37,087 nucleotides of DNA from an uncultured Desulfovibrio sp. (GTDB taxonomy: Bacteria > Desulfobacterota > Desulfovibrionia > Desulfovibrionales > Desulfovibrionaceae): positions 1-37,087 of the forward strand of contig CALVHG010000026.1 in assembly GCA_944327285.1 (NCBI GenBank), written 5' to 3'. Position numbers and translations under genes: made by a program. Within the stretch, counting starts at the first letter, position 1, and every line of letters begins with the position of its first letter. Under the pieces are notes generated by a model. The model worked only from the letters and a program-made list of their open reading frames with translations, ran no database searches and was not told where the DNA came from. Below, one piece after another: positions 30,691 to 37,087 of this stretch.

Positions 30691-30927
30691 TATTTCTGGG
30701 GGAAGGGGAACCCCCTCTGCTGGCGCGAGAGGGGGGTTCCCCTTCCCCCAGACCCCCATCCCCTCCCCCAGCGCGCTTTATTCAGGCGATGCCCCGTTCA
30801 ACGCTGCCCTTTCCTGCTGAGCAAAAGAAAAGAGGCCCGTGCGCGTTTCAGAGAAGCATCGCCCGCGCGGGGACGCGACGGCCTTTCCCTGTCTGGCCGT
30901 TCCCCGGCAGGATTGTTGAAACTTTTT
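30691..30927 (+). repeat. Tandem repeat unit 1 (family B core plus tail)
   Basis: TATTTCTGGGGGAAGG, a 20-bp stem hairpin with GCTGGCGCGA loop, arm and CAGCGCGCTTTATTCAGG, then a tail (GATGCCCCGTTCAACGCTGC ... CTGTCTGGCCGTTCCCCGG). The next 237 bp repeat this almost exactly. Confidence 0.92.
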
Positions 30928-31150
30928 TATTTCTGGGGGAAGGGGAACCCCCTCTGCTAGCGCGAGAGGGGGTTCCCCTTCCCCCAGACCCCCATCCCCT
31001 CCCCCAGCGCGCTTTATTCAGGCGATGCCCCGTTCAACGCTGCCCTTTCCTGCTGAGCAAAAGAAAAGAGGCCCGTGCGCGTTTCAGAGGCATCCACCGC
31101 GCGAAAACGCGGCGGCCCTTCCCTGTCTGGCCGTTCCCCGGCAGGATTGC
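30928..31150 (+). repeat. Tandem repeat unit 2
   Basis: A second copy of the preceding unit, offset by 237 bp. The hairpin and first tail half are nearly identical. The region after GTTTCAGAG differs by an indel (AGAAGCATCGCCC against AGGCATCCACC). This looks like a recent tandem duplication of a family B element with its tail. Confidence 0.92.
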
Positions 31151-31308
31151 CAAAGAAAACACCCTTCGGGAGTTCTCTTTCCTTTGGTGAGGGGAAAAGG
31201 AGGGGACGGCGATTGCCTGACGCTAAAGCAATCGGGGAAGCCTATCTCCGCAATACAACGCGCCGGGAAGGGATGAGGGGTCGGGGAGAATCCCCCGGAT
31301 GTTTTGCT
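31151..31308. other. Intergenic stretch with hairpin and family B trace
   Basis: CCAAAGAAAACACCC and a complementary GTTCTCTTTCCTTTGG form a hairpin (31150-31187). ACGCGCCGGGAAGGGATGAG with GGGGTCGGGGAGA near 31258 is a weak family B trace. Nothing else is visible. Confidence 0.45.
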
Positions 31309-31875
31309 TCATTCAATCATCCGAATGACGGTCGCGGGCACGCCGCCGACAATGGACGCGGGAGGCACGTCGCGGCTGACGACGGCTCCGGCGGCGATAA
31401 CGGCGTCATCGCCCACGGTGACGCCCGGCAGCAGGATAGCGCCCGCGCCGATCCAGACGTTGCGGCCGATAGTCACCGGCGCGAGGTTGTGAATATGGCG
31501 TTCGTCCGGCCGCAGACCGTGATTGATGGTCGCCACGGTGACGCGATGCCCGATCAGCGTGCCGTCGCCCACGGTGATGCCGCCCTGATCCTGAAAGCAG
31601 CAGCAGGAATTGATGAACACGCCCCGGCCGAGGCGAATATTCTTGCCGAAGTCGGTGTAAAAAGGCGGGAAAAGACGAAAATCCTCCGGCACATCCCGCC
31701 CGGTGATGCGGCTCATAAGGTCGCGGACTTCTTCCGGCGTGTGGGAGGCGCTGTTGAGTTCCATAGTCAGGCGCTGCGCCTCGTAACTGAGGGCGTGCAT
31801 GCAGTCAAAGGCTTCCGTGCCGACAACCAGCGGATTTCCGGCGTTCATATATGCCAGCAGCTCTTCAAGATTCAT
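31309..31875 (-). CDS. Sugar O-acetyltransferase (maltose/galactoside acetyltransferase type)
   Basis: Started at 31875 (CGGAGTCGCC upstream) it has 188 residues; a frame 17 codons longer lacks a ribosome site. The N-terminal Mac-type helical domain (1-60) is followed by left-handed beta-helix hexapeptide repeats: IRLGRGVFINSCCCFQDQGG, ITVGDGTLIGHRVTV, VTIGRNVWIGAGAILLPGV and TVGDDAVIAAGAVVSRDVP. The catalytic His119 is in the TINHGLRP loop. It should transfer acetyl from acetyl-CoA to a sugar hydroxyl in the cytosol; family members serve sugar detoxification or polysaccharide decoration. The sequence ends in VGGVPATVIRMI as usual. It is transcribed alone. Confidence 0.92.
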   Translation of the reverse strand: MNLEELLAYMNAGNPLVVGTEAFDCMHALSYEAQRLTMELNSASHTPEEVRDLMSRITGRDVPEDFRLFPPFYTDFGKNIRLGRGVFINSCCCFQDQGGITVGDGTLIGHRVTVATINHGLRPDERHIHNLAPVTIGRNVWIGAGAILLPGVTVGDDAVIAAGAVVSRDVPPASIVGGVPATVIRMIE

Positions 31876-31951
31876 GGCGACTCCGATGTTTTCCGTGCGG
31901 GATGTGCGCGTTTTCCGCGCGCACAACAGAACCTACAGGAGAAGCCTTGCC

Positions 31952-31977
31952 ATGTATAATACTTATATTTTATACAT
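31952..31977. promoter_or_regulatory. AT-rich inverted repeat upstream of the acetyltransferase gene
   Basis: ATGTATAA, ten bases, TTATACAT: perfect 8-bp arms in an AT-rich patch about 75-100 bases upstream of the start. It contains TATTAT on the minus strand that could be a -10 box, so this is a likely promoter/operator. Confidence 0.6.
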
Positions 31978-32064
31978 TACCATGCTTTAAAAGCATAAAA
32001 GAGCAAAAACGTCCCCCGGAAGGGACGGCAAAACCGCGTCGCGCGGGAAACGGCGGAAAGGTTC

Positions 32065-32212
32065 TAGAGCATTTTCAGTTTGAAATGCTTCGCATTCCAA
32101 ACCATACGGCCTGTCGTTTCGCGGAAAAAGCGCGGTTTTTCCGCTCACTTTGGGCCGGGCGGCGCTGTGCCGCCGCCTCGCGTTTCACCTTTTTCAAAGT
32201 TGAAACGCTCTA
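32065..32212 (-). repeat. Family A element, inverted full copy
   Basis: TAGAGCATTTTCAGTTTG to GTTGAAACGCTCTA, 148 bp, followed by an extra ACGCTCTA. The second CTA gives the TAG stop of the next minus-strand gene. Confidence 0.93.
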
Positions 32213-32217
32213 ACGCT

Positions 32218-32688
32218 CTATTCTTCGCTATTATAGATCATGTCGTCGATATACTGCCCTTGCCGTGCGGTCGGCTGCACAACGGCACAATGATCGGCAT
32301 CAAAAAACTGCCCTGTGACGGGGCAGGAACTGGCTTCCAGCGTGGATTCCCAGAACCAGACATAGAGCGATTTTTTTATTCTGCCCTCGCACTTCAAAAC
32401 GTAATACGGGCTATCGCTCAGTTCGGCATAACTCAAATCTTTTTTGTTTTGAAAGACGCGGATATATTTTCCTTTCCAGACAGGCTCATCATGGGAAATA
32501 TCCACAATAAAAAAGGGAGGACATTCGCAGGCGCAGTGCGGATTGTAAAAGAATGCCTGATACTGCGGCGATATATCCCATTCGCACTCTAGTTTTGAAA
32601 AGCACCAGAGCAGCATTTTCTGGCCGACTGTCATTGACAGCAAAAACAGAAGCAAACAAACCAATAGTATCTTTACAAGGAACTTCAT
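32218..32688 (-). CDS. Small membrane-anchored hypothetical protein
   Basis: I recognise no family. The start at 32688 gives 156 residues opening with MKFLVKILLVCLLLFLLSMT, a single N-terminal membrane helix or uncleaved signal. The outer part has several Cys (NPHCACECPPFF, KCEGRI, SSCPVTG) that could form disulfides in the periplasm, and many aromatic residues. A longer frame to 32817 runs into a decayed repeat and is unlikely. The ribosome site is weak. The base composition is lower in G+C than the neighbours, which hints at transfer. The TAG stop is formed by the end of the adjoining family A copy. Confidence 0.62.
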   Translation of the reverse strand: MKFLVKILLVCLLLFLLSMTVGQKMLLWCFSKLECEWDISPQYQAFFYNPHCACECPPFFIVDISHDEPVWKGKYIRVFQNKKDLSYAELSDSPYYVLKCEGRIKKSLYVWFWESTLEASSCPVTGQFFDADHCAVVQPTARQGQYIDDMIYNSEE

Positions 32689-32796
32689 ACGCCGCCCGTC
32701 TCTCACACGTTGTGCATGCCGCCATTCCCGGCTTTCTCTCCGCACGACATAGCAGACAGGAGCAGACGGCGTAAAGAATGGTTCCCCTGCGGACGC

Positions 32797-32890
32797 TTGA
32801 AAGGCTTCACATTTCAAAGCATACGGCCCGTCTCACTTTGAGCCGGGCGGCTGTCCGCGCCCTGCGTTTTACTTTTTCCAAAGGTAAAAG
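32797..32890 (-). repeat. Family A element, decayed and shortened
   Basis: CTTCACATTTCAAAGCATAC, CTTTGAGCCGGGCGGC and TTTTACTTTTTCCAAAGG follow the A order, inverted, with the third hairpin lost. Confidence 0.72.
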
Positions 32891-32910
32891 AGTCAAAAAA
32901 ACTATTCCCT

Positions 32911-33060
32911 CCGGGGGACGCCCGGCACGGGGAAAGCGGCCGCGCCCCCGCAACGCCTGATTCTCCAGAATAAAGCGCGTTGGGGAGGGAGAGGGGGAGT
33001 TTGAGGGGGAGAGGGAACCCCTTGTGCGCCAGCCAAGGGGTTCCCTCTCCCCCTCAACAA
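32911..33060 (-). repeat. Family B element immediately upstream of the LysR gene
   Basis: CCGGGGGACGCCCGGC, GAATAAAGCGCGTTGGGG and GAGGGGGAGAGGGAACCCC, then a TTGTGCGCCAGCCAA loop and GGGGTTCCCTCTCCCCCTC. It ends 27 bases before the ATG and so lies within the LysR leader or promoter. Confidence 0.88.
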
Positions 33061-33086
33061 AAATAAAAAAGGAAAAAAGAAAGAAC

Positions 33087-34019
33087 ATGGAACTGCGGGA
33101 ATTGCGGTATTTTCTTGCTGTGGCGCAGGCGGGGACCATCTCCGCGGCGGCGGAGGCGCTGCACGTGACGCAGCCCACGTTGTCGCGGCAGCTGATGGAG
33201 CTGGAGAACCGGCTGGGGAAGACGCTGTTTCTCCGGGGAAAGCGGAAAATCACGCTGACGGACGAGGGGCTGTTTCTGCGCGGGCGGGCGCGGGAGATTC
33301 TGGCGCTGGTGGAAAAAACGGAAACGGCCTTCAGCGAACCGGAGGAAAGCATCTGCGGCGAGGTGTTCATCGGCGGCGGCGAAACCGACGCCATGCGAAT
33401 TCTGGCACGAGCGGCGCGACGCCTGCATGAGCGTCACCCGAATGTAATCTTTCATCTTTTCAGCGGCAATGCCGAGGCGGTGGCCGAACGCATCGCCCGC
33501 GGACTGGTGGACTTCGGGGTTTTCATCGATCCGGCCGATCTGTCGGAGTACGATGTTCTCCGGCTGCCTGTGCGGGATACCTGGGGACTGCTCATGCGCC
33601 GCGACAGCCCGCTTGCCCGCAAAACGGCCATACGCCCCGCCGACCTTTTTGAACTGCCGCTGATCTGCTCCCGGCAGGCGCAGGTGGATAACGATATTGC
33701 GGGCTGGATGGGCAGCGGACACGAAAATCTGCATATTATCGCCACGTATAATCTGCTTTACAACGCCGCGCTCATGGTCGAGGAGGGGCTGGGCTATGCC
33801 CTGTGCCTCGATAAGATTGTCGCCGCCCATCCGCAGGGGAATCTCTGCTTCCGGCCGCTTGCGCCCCGGCTGGCTGTGGGCCTTGCCGTTGCCTGGAAGA
33901 AATCGCAGACATTTTCTCCCGCGGCCGCGGCATTTCTCGCCTGCCTTCGGGAAGAAATCGCGGCATTTCGGGAGCAGCCCGGACCGGCCGCCGAAAACAC
34001 GTTCCCGCAGACGACGTAA
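33087..34019 (+). CDS. LysR-family transcriptional regulator
   Basis: Started at 33087 it has 310 residues; the frame back to 33024 is repeat sequence. The N-terminal winged helix (about 3-62) is textbook: LRELRYFLAVAQAGTISAAA, then EALHVTQPTLSRQLMELENR and LGKTLFLRGKRKITLTDEG. A type-2 periplasmic-binding-like effector domain covers about 90-295 (GEVFIGGGETDAMRIL, DVLRLPVRDTWGLLM). The effector and targets are unknown; no divergent target gene sits beside it. Only a weak GGAAAA precedes the ATG. The closest downstream genes (pstSCA) have their own long leader, so control of them is only a possibility. Confidence 0.92.
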   Translation: MELRELRYFLAVAQAGTISAAAEALHVTQPTLSRQLMELENRLGKTLFLRGKRKITLTDEGLFLRGRAREILALVEKTETAFSEPEESICGEVFIGGGETDAMRILARAARRLHERHPNVIFHLFSGNAEAVAERIARGLVDFGVFIDPADLSEYDVLRLPVRDTWGLLMRRDSPLARKTAIRPADLFELPLICSRQAQVDNDIAGWMGSGHENLHIIATYNLLYNAALMVEEGLGYALCLDKIVAAHPQGNLCFRPLAPRLAVGLAVAWKKSQTFSPAAAAFLACLREEIAAFREQPGPAAENTFPQTT

Positions 34020-34123
34020 AACGCCGACGCGGCCCCCTCTCCGGCCTTCCCAAAACAGGACTTTTGGGCTAGCGTAAACGCATGAACACGAATGCGGCTT
34101 GTCTTGTGTACGGTATGACCTGA

Positions 34124-34277
34124 CCTTTTCCGGCAACCGGGGCGGTGCGTCCCTGTCGGAAAGGCGCGGCATGTCGTCAGCCCATTGAGGGGGCATAGTC
34201 GCAGCAGAAGAAATGCAGAAATTTCCGTCAGGTATTGCATGCGTCCGGGCTTGCCGCGTTGCGGCGGGCCCTTTTTT
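34124..34277 (+). promoter_or_regulatory. Structured leader with terminator-like hairpin upstream of pstS
   Basis: A first stem pairs CCTTTTCCG (34124-34132) with CGGAAAGG (34157-34164). A second, GGGC-TT-GCCGC with GCGGC-GG-GCCC (34247-34271), is followed by TTTTTT (34272-34277). pstS starts 63 bases later. It is either a terminator of a short upstream RNA or an attenuator; I cannot match it to a known riboswitch. Nothing else is seen in 34020-34123. Confidence 0.55.
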
Positions 34278-34340
34278 GTTTTCGGGGAGGAAGGTCGCGG
34301 CGTCGACACGACGCGGGCCGCGCAACCGAATGGAGGACGT

Positions 34341-35195
34341 ATGAAAAAGATTGCGGCAACACTGGCGGCAGTCGCCATGAGCGTATGGGCTGTTTCGGCG
34401 CAGGCCGGACCGCTGGACGCCTTCAAGGGGCAGAAAGGAACCGTTGACATCGCGGGCGGCACGGCTCACGTGCCTGTCATGAAGAAGGCCGCGCAGGCCA
34501 TCATGGCGGCCAACGGCGACATCCGCATCACCGTTACGGGCGGCGGCTCCGGCGCGGGCGTGAAGAAGGTGGGCGAGGGGCTCGTCAATATCGGCAACAC
34601 GGGCCGGGCCCTCAAGCCTGAAGAAGTCAAAAAATACGGGCTTGTCACCTTCCCCTTTGCCATTGACGGCGTGGCCGTGGCCGTGAATCCCAAGAATCCT
34701 GTGTCCAGCCTGAGCAAGCAGCAGGTCAAGGATATCTTTGCGGGCAAGATTGCCAACTGGAAGCAGGTCGGCGGCGCGGACGCGCCCATTAACGTCTACG
34801 TGCGCGAAGACGGCAGCGGCACCCGCGAGACCTTTGAAGAAAAGGCGCTGGACAAGGGCACGTCCAAGGCCGACGCCAATGTGCTTAACTCCAACGGCGC
34901 CATGAAGACCGGCATTGCCCGCGACCCCGACGGTATCGGCTATGTGGGCATCGGCCATCTTGACGCCTCCATCAAGGGCGTCGCCTTTGACGGCAAGGCC
35001 CCCACGCAGGTCAACGCCGCCGACGGCACCTATCCGGTCACGCGCCTTCTGTACATGAATACCAAGGGCGAGCCCACCGGCCTGACGAAGCTCTTTATCG
35101 GCTATATCTTCTCGCCTGACGGCGAAGCCGCCATTAAGGCTTCCGGCTATATTCCGGTAAAGCCCGCCGCCGACAAGGCCAAGGCCGGGAAGTAG
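34341..35195 (+). CDS. pstS: Phosphate ABC transporter, periplasmic binding protein
   Basis: The ATG at 34341 with GGAGGACGT directly upstream gives 284 residues. Residues 1-22 are a signal peptide cleaved after AQA. The mature protein has the PstS pattern: TVDIAGGTAHVPVMKKAAQA, TGGGSGAG (oxyanion loop), GNTGRALKPEE, IFAGKIANWKQVGG and the DGSGTRETFE phosphate loop. It binds phosphate in the periplasm for PstC/PstA. Related binding proteins take other oxyanions, but the gene order and loops favour phosphate. The gene stops four bases before pstC. I could not find a convincing PHO-box pair upstream. Confidence 0.92.
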   Translation: MKKIAATLAAVAMSVWAVSAQAGPLDAFKGQKGTVDIAGGTAHVPVMKKAAQAIMAANGDIRITVTGGGSGAGVKKVGEGLVNIGNTGRALKPEEVKKYGLVTFPFAIDGVAVAVNPKNPVSSLSKQQVKDIFAGKIANWKQVGGADAPINVYVREDGSGTRETFEEKALDKGTSKADANVLNSNGAMKTGIARDPDGIGYVGIGHLDASIKGVAFDGKAPTQVNAADGTYPVTRLLYMNTKGEPTGLTKLFIGYIFSPDGEAAIKASGYIPVKPAADKAKAGK

Positions 35196-35199
35196 CGGC

Positions 35200-36090
35200 A
35201 TGCTGCGCGATGCCCGACAGGAAAAAGACGGCTTCCGCGTCTGCGTGCAGGCGTCCGCCGCGCTGGCGCTGCTGGGCATCGCCCTGCTTTGTCTGATGAT
35301 TGCGGGCATGGCCGTTCCCGCCCTTCTCCAGAATGGCGACGGCCATGCCCTGAGCGTTGTCTGGAATCCCGCCGCCGGACGCTTCGGCATTCTGGGCATG
35401 CTGGCCGGTTCGGCGGCGCTGGCCGTCTGCGCTCTCTGCCTCGGCGGGCCGCTCTCGTTCGCCCTGCTCTGCTGGCAGCTCTGCCCCGACAATCACGGCC
35501 CTCTGTCCCGCATCAGCCGTCGCCTCATGGGCGCTCTGCTGCATTTCATGACGGCCGTGCCCACCGTCGTTTACGGTTTTGCCGCCGTTTTTCTCCTGAC
35601 GCCCTTCCTGCGGGGGGCGCTGGGCGGTTCGGGTTTCTGCCTTGCCGGGGCGGCGCTCATGCTGGCTCTGCTCATCGTGCCCACCATGACGCTTGTGCTG
35701 CGGGCCGGGCTGGAGGCCCGTCTTGCCGCGCTCCTGCCCCACGGGCTCGCCCTCGGCATGAGCCGTCTGCAACTGCTCTGGCACTGCGTTCTGCCCCAAT
35801 GCCGCCCCGTCGTCATGGCGGCCCTGCTGCTGGGTTTTGCGCGGGCGCTGGGCGACACTCTGCTGCCGCTCATGCTCTCCGGCAATACGCCGCAGCTTCC
35901 GCAGGGCCCGGCCTCCGGCGTGCGCGCCCTGACGGCGCACATGGCCATGACCGCCGCCAACGAAACCGGCGGCGCGGCCTATGATTCCCTGTTTGCCGCC
36001 GGTTTTCTTCTGCTCTGCGCCAACGCCGTCATCGGTCTTATCGCCCGGCGTCTTGCCGCCGACAGCCGTTCCGGGGAAGCGCGGTCATGA
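35200..36090 (+). CDS. pstC: Phosphate ABC transporter permease PstC
   Basis: A 296-residue inner-membrane protein with about six membrane helices. The permease EAA-type loop lies in the second half: LPHGLALGMSRLQLLWHCVL, then PQCRPVVMAALLLGFARALG followed by DTLLPLMLSGN. A PTVVYGFAAVFLL segment matches the PstC core. It pairs with PstA to form the channel. The ATG lies four bases after the pstS stop, with only GGGAAG as ribosome site, so coupling to pstS is likely. In this pair the first permease carries the longer periplasmic loop, as usual for PstC. Confidence 0.9.
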   Translation: MLRDARQEKDGFRVCVQASAALALLGIALLCLMIAGMAVPALLQNGDGHALSVVWNPAAGRFGILGMLAGSAALAVCALCLGGPLSFALLCWQLCPDNHGPLSRISRRLMGALLHFMTAVPTVVYGFAAVFLLTPFLRGALGGSGFCLAGAALMLALLIVPTMTLVLRAGLEARLAALLPHGLALGMSRLQLLWHCVLPQCRPVVMAALLLGFARALGDTLLPLMLSGNTPQLPQGPASGVRALTAHMAMTAANETGGAAYDSLFAAGFLLLCANAVIGLIARRLAADSRSGEARS

Positions 36091-36101
36091 TCATTCTCCG
36101 T

Positions 36102-36133
36102 GCGTTTCAACCCATTTCAAAGGTAAAACGCTC
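36102..36133 (+). repeat. Family A remnant in the pstC-pstA gap
   Basis: GCGTTTCAACCCATTTC and AAAGGTAAAACGCTCATG keep both ends of the first A hairpin. It fills the 43-base gap and takes the place of the pstA ribosome site. Confidence 0.6.
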
Positions 36134-36994
36134 ATGATCCGCCCCCTTGCCCCGCGTCTGCTGCGGCTGCTCGGTCCCTGCGCCGCTCTTTTCGTTGCCG
36201 CCGCCGTGCTCCTGCTGACCTTTTTTCTCGCGGCCCACGGTCTCGAAGCCTGGGGGCTGTCCCTCTTTTTCGGCGACGCGCCGCCCCTGCGGGCGCTGTT
36301 CGGTCTGTCGCCTGTCTGGAACGGCATCTGGCCCGCCTGCGCCGGAACGCTCTGTCTCGTCGTTCTGACCCTGCTTCTGGCGCTTGCCCCCGGCATCGGC
36401 TGCGGCCTCTATCTGGCCTGGTACGCCCCGCCGCGCCGCCGTCGGCATATCGACATGCTGGTGGACATCCTCGCGGGCATGCCGTCCATCATCATGGGCC
36501 TGTTCGGCTTTGCGCTGATTCTCGTCCTGCGCCGCACCATTGCCCCGCAGGCCAATACCGGTCTGCTGCTCTCCGCCGCCTGTCTGGCGCTGCTCGTGCT
36601 GCCCGTGCTTGTCGCCGCCACCCGCGAAGCCGTTCGCGCCGTGCCGCCGTCCCTCAATCTCGCCGGGGCCGCCCTCGGCCTCTCCCCCGGCCAGCGCCTG
36701 CGCCATGTCATCCTTCCGGCCGCCGCCCCCGGCATCCGCAGCGGCGTTGTGCTGGCCCTCGCCCGCGCCGCCGAAGATACCGCCGTCATCATGTTTACCG
36801 GCGTCGTCGCCAATGCCGGACTCCCCGCAGGCCCGTTGGAAAAATTCGAGGCCCTGCCCTTCTTTATCTACTATACCGCCGCCCAGTATCAGGATCAGGA
36901 CGAACTGGCCAGAGGCTTCGGCGCCGCCCTCGCCCTGCTCGCCCTCTCCTCCCTCCTCCTGCTGCTGGCCCGCTGCCTCCGGCGACGGCGATGA
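36134..36994 (+). CDS. pstA: Phosphate ABC transporter permease PstA
   Basis: The start at 36134 gives 286 residues with about six membrane helices. A longer frame from 35981 overlaps pstC and is rejected. The permease core is clear: VDILAGMPSIIMGLFGFALI, EAVRAVPPSLNLAGAALGLS with PGQRLRHVILPAAAPG (EAA loop), and RAAEDTAVIMFTGVVANAG. It forms the phosphate channel with PstC and is driven by PstB. The ATPase gene pstB is expected downstream, beyond the window. The ribosome site is poor (AAAGGTAAAACGCTC) because a family A remnant fills the leader, so translation may depend on coupling with pstC. Confidence 0.9.
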   Translation: MIRPLAPRLLRLLGPCAALFVAAAVLLLTFFLAAHGLEAWGLSLFFGDAPPLRALFGLSPVWNGIWPACAGTLCLVVLTLLLALAPGIGCGLYLAWYAPPRRRRHIDMLVDILAGMPSIIMGLFGFALILVLRRTIAPQANTGLLLSAACLALLVLPVLVAATREAVRAVPPSLNLAGAALGLSPGQRLRHVILPAAAPGIRSGVVLALARAAEDTAVIMFTGVVANAGLPAGPLEKFEALPFFIYYTAAQYQDQDELARGFGAALALLALSSLLLLLARCLRRRR

Positions 36995-37010
36995 GGCGGG
37001 CGGGGTGGAG

Positions 37011-37087
37011 GCAGGGAGATTTGCGGGGGGAAGGGGAACCCCTTTCGCTGGCGCGCAAAGGGGTTCCCCTTCCCCCCGCGCCCCCCA
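37011..37087 (+). repeat. Family B element cut by the window end
   Basis: GCGGGGGGAAGGGGAACCCC, a GCTGGCGCGC loop, GGGGTTCCCCTTCCCCCC and the start of the C-run arm. It lies 17 bases after the pstA stop, between pstA and whatever follows. Confidence 0.9.

Noticed and set aside
2032-32212. Repeats considered as a CRISPR array
   Set aside because: The units are dispersed over 37 kb in both orientations and are about 150-300 bp long. There are no regular spacers and no cas genes.
34020-34340. A PHO box upstream of pstS
   Set aside because: I could not find two CTGTCAT-type repeats at the right spacing. Only isolated partial matches are present.
1-37087. tRNA or rRNA genes
   Set aside because: I looked for T-loop (GGTTCGAATCC-type) and 16S/23S/5S landmarks on both strands and saw none. 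GTTCGAGGG near 9155 is part of a family A copy.

Overview
The window is about 37 kb of GC-rich bacterial chromosome (roughly 60% G+C by eye). The genes are compact, with strong AAGGAG/GGAGG ribosome sites. The set includes rpsB-tsf, a molybdate uptake operon, a stand-alone double-Mop protein, PstSCA, an RlpA-like protein, a TerC/CBS protein, a sigma-54 activator and a DASS carboxylate/sulfate-type transporter. This fits an anaerobic Desulfovibrionaceae-like deltaproteobacterium (Desulfovibrio/Bilophila type). That placement is an inference from gene content and codon use; no marker in the window proves it.

Layout. 318-1942: CDP-glucose 4,6-dehydratase and a cupin sugar epimerase. 2199-4607: TPR protein, TetR regulator, small hypothetical. 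4833-6801 (minus): EamA transporter and RlpA. 7108-8951: divergent marR/MFS pair with a readable promoter and operator. 9868-10296 (minus): double-Mop molybdate-binding protein. 10956-13290: NTF2-like protein and DASS transporter, read leftward from a near-perfect sigma-54 promoter. 13291-16392: the divergent sigma-54 activator, with two palindromic sites in the shared gap. 16908-19482: modA, modB, modC. 20049-20804: methyltransferase. 20842-24306 (minus): dCache-HAMP membrane sensor and TerC/CBS protein. 24713-27020 (minus): a low-GC three-gene cassette. 27740-29525 (minus): rpsB-tsf. 29724-32688 (minus): alpha/beta hydrolase, acetyltransferase, small membrane protein. 33087-36994: LysR regulator and pstS-pstC-pstA.

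Two features stand out. First, the low-GC cassette encodes a zinc-ribbon phosphoribosyltransferase, a DprA/SLOG-family protein and a HAD hydrolase. It looks like a PRTase-DprA anti-phage or toxin-antitoxin module (ShosTA-like) with a HAD partner. It is flanked by a perfect 31-bp direct repeat of a stem-loop, which suggests insertion as a unit.

Second, nearly every intergenic space holds one or both of two dispersed repeat families. Family A is about 148 bp with terminal inverted repeats starting TAGAGC, and contains four internal hairpins. Family B has a long G/C-rich hairpin (GGGGGAAGG...CCTTCCCCC) beside a G-run arm. Its complete copies are 228-300 bp with TAGGG-CTGTTAAC-type ends. Both look like non-autonomous MITE-like elements. 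They abut genes so closely that in six cases the gene's TAG stop codon is the end of the element. Some copies have decayed into hairpins that can serve as terminators between convergent genes.
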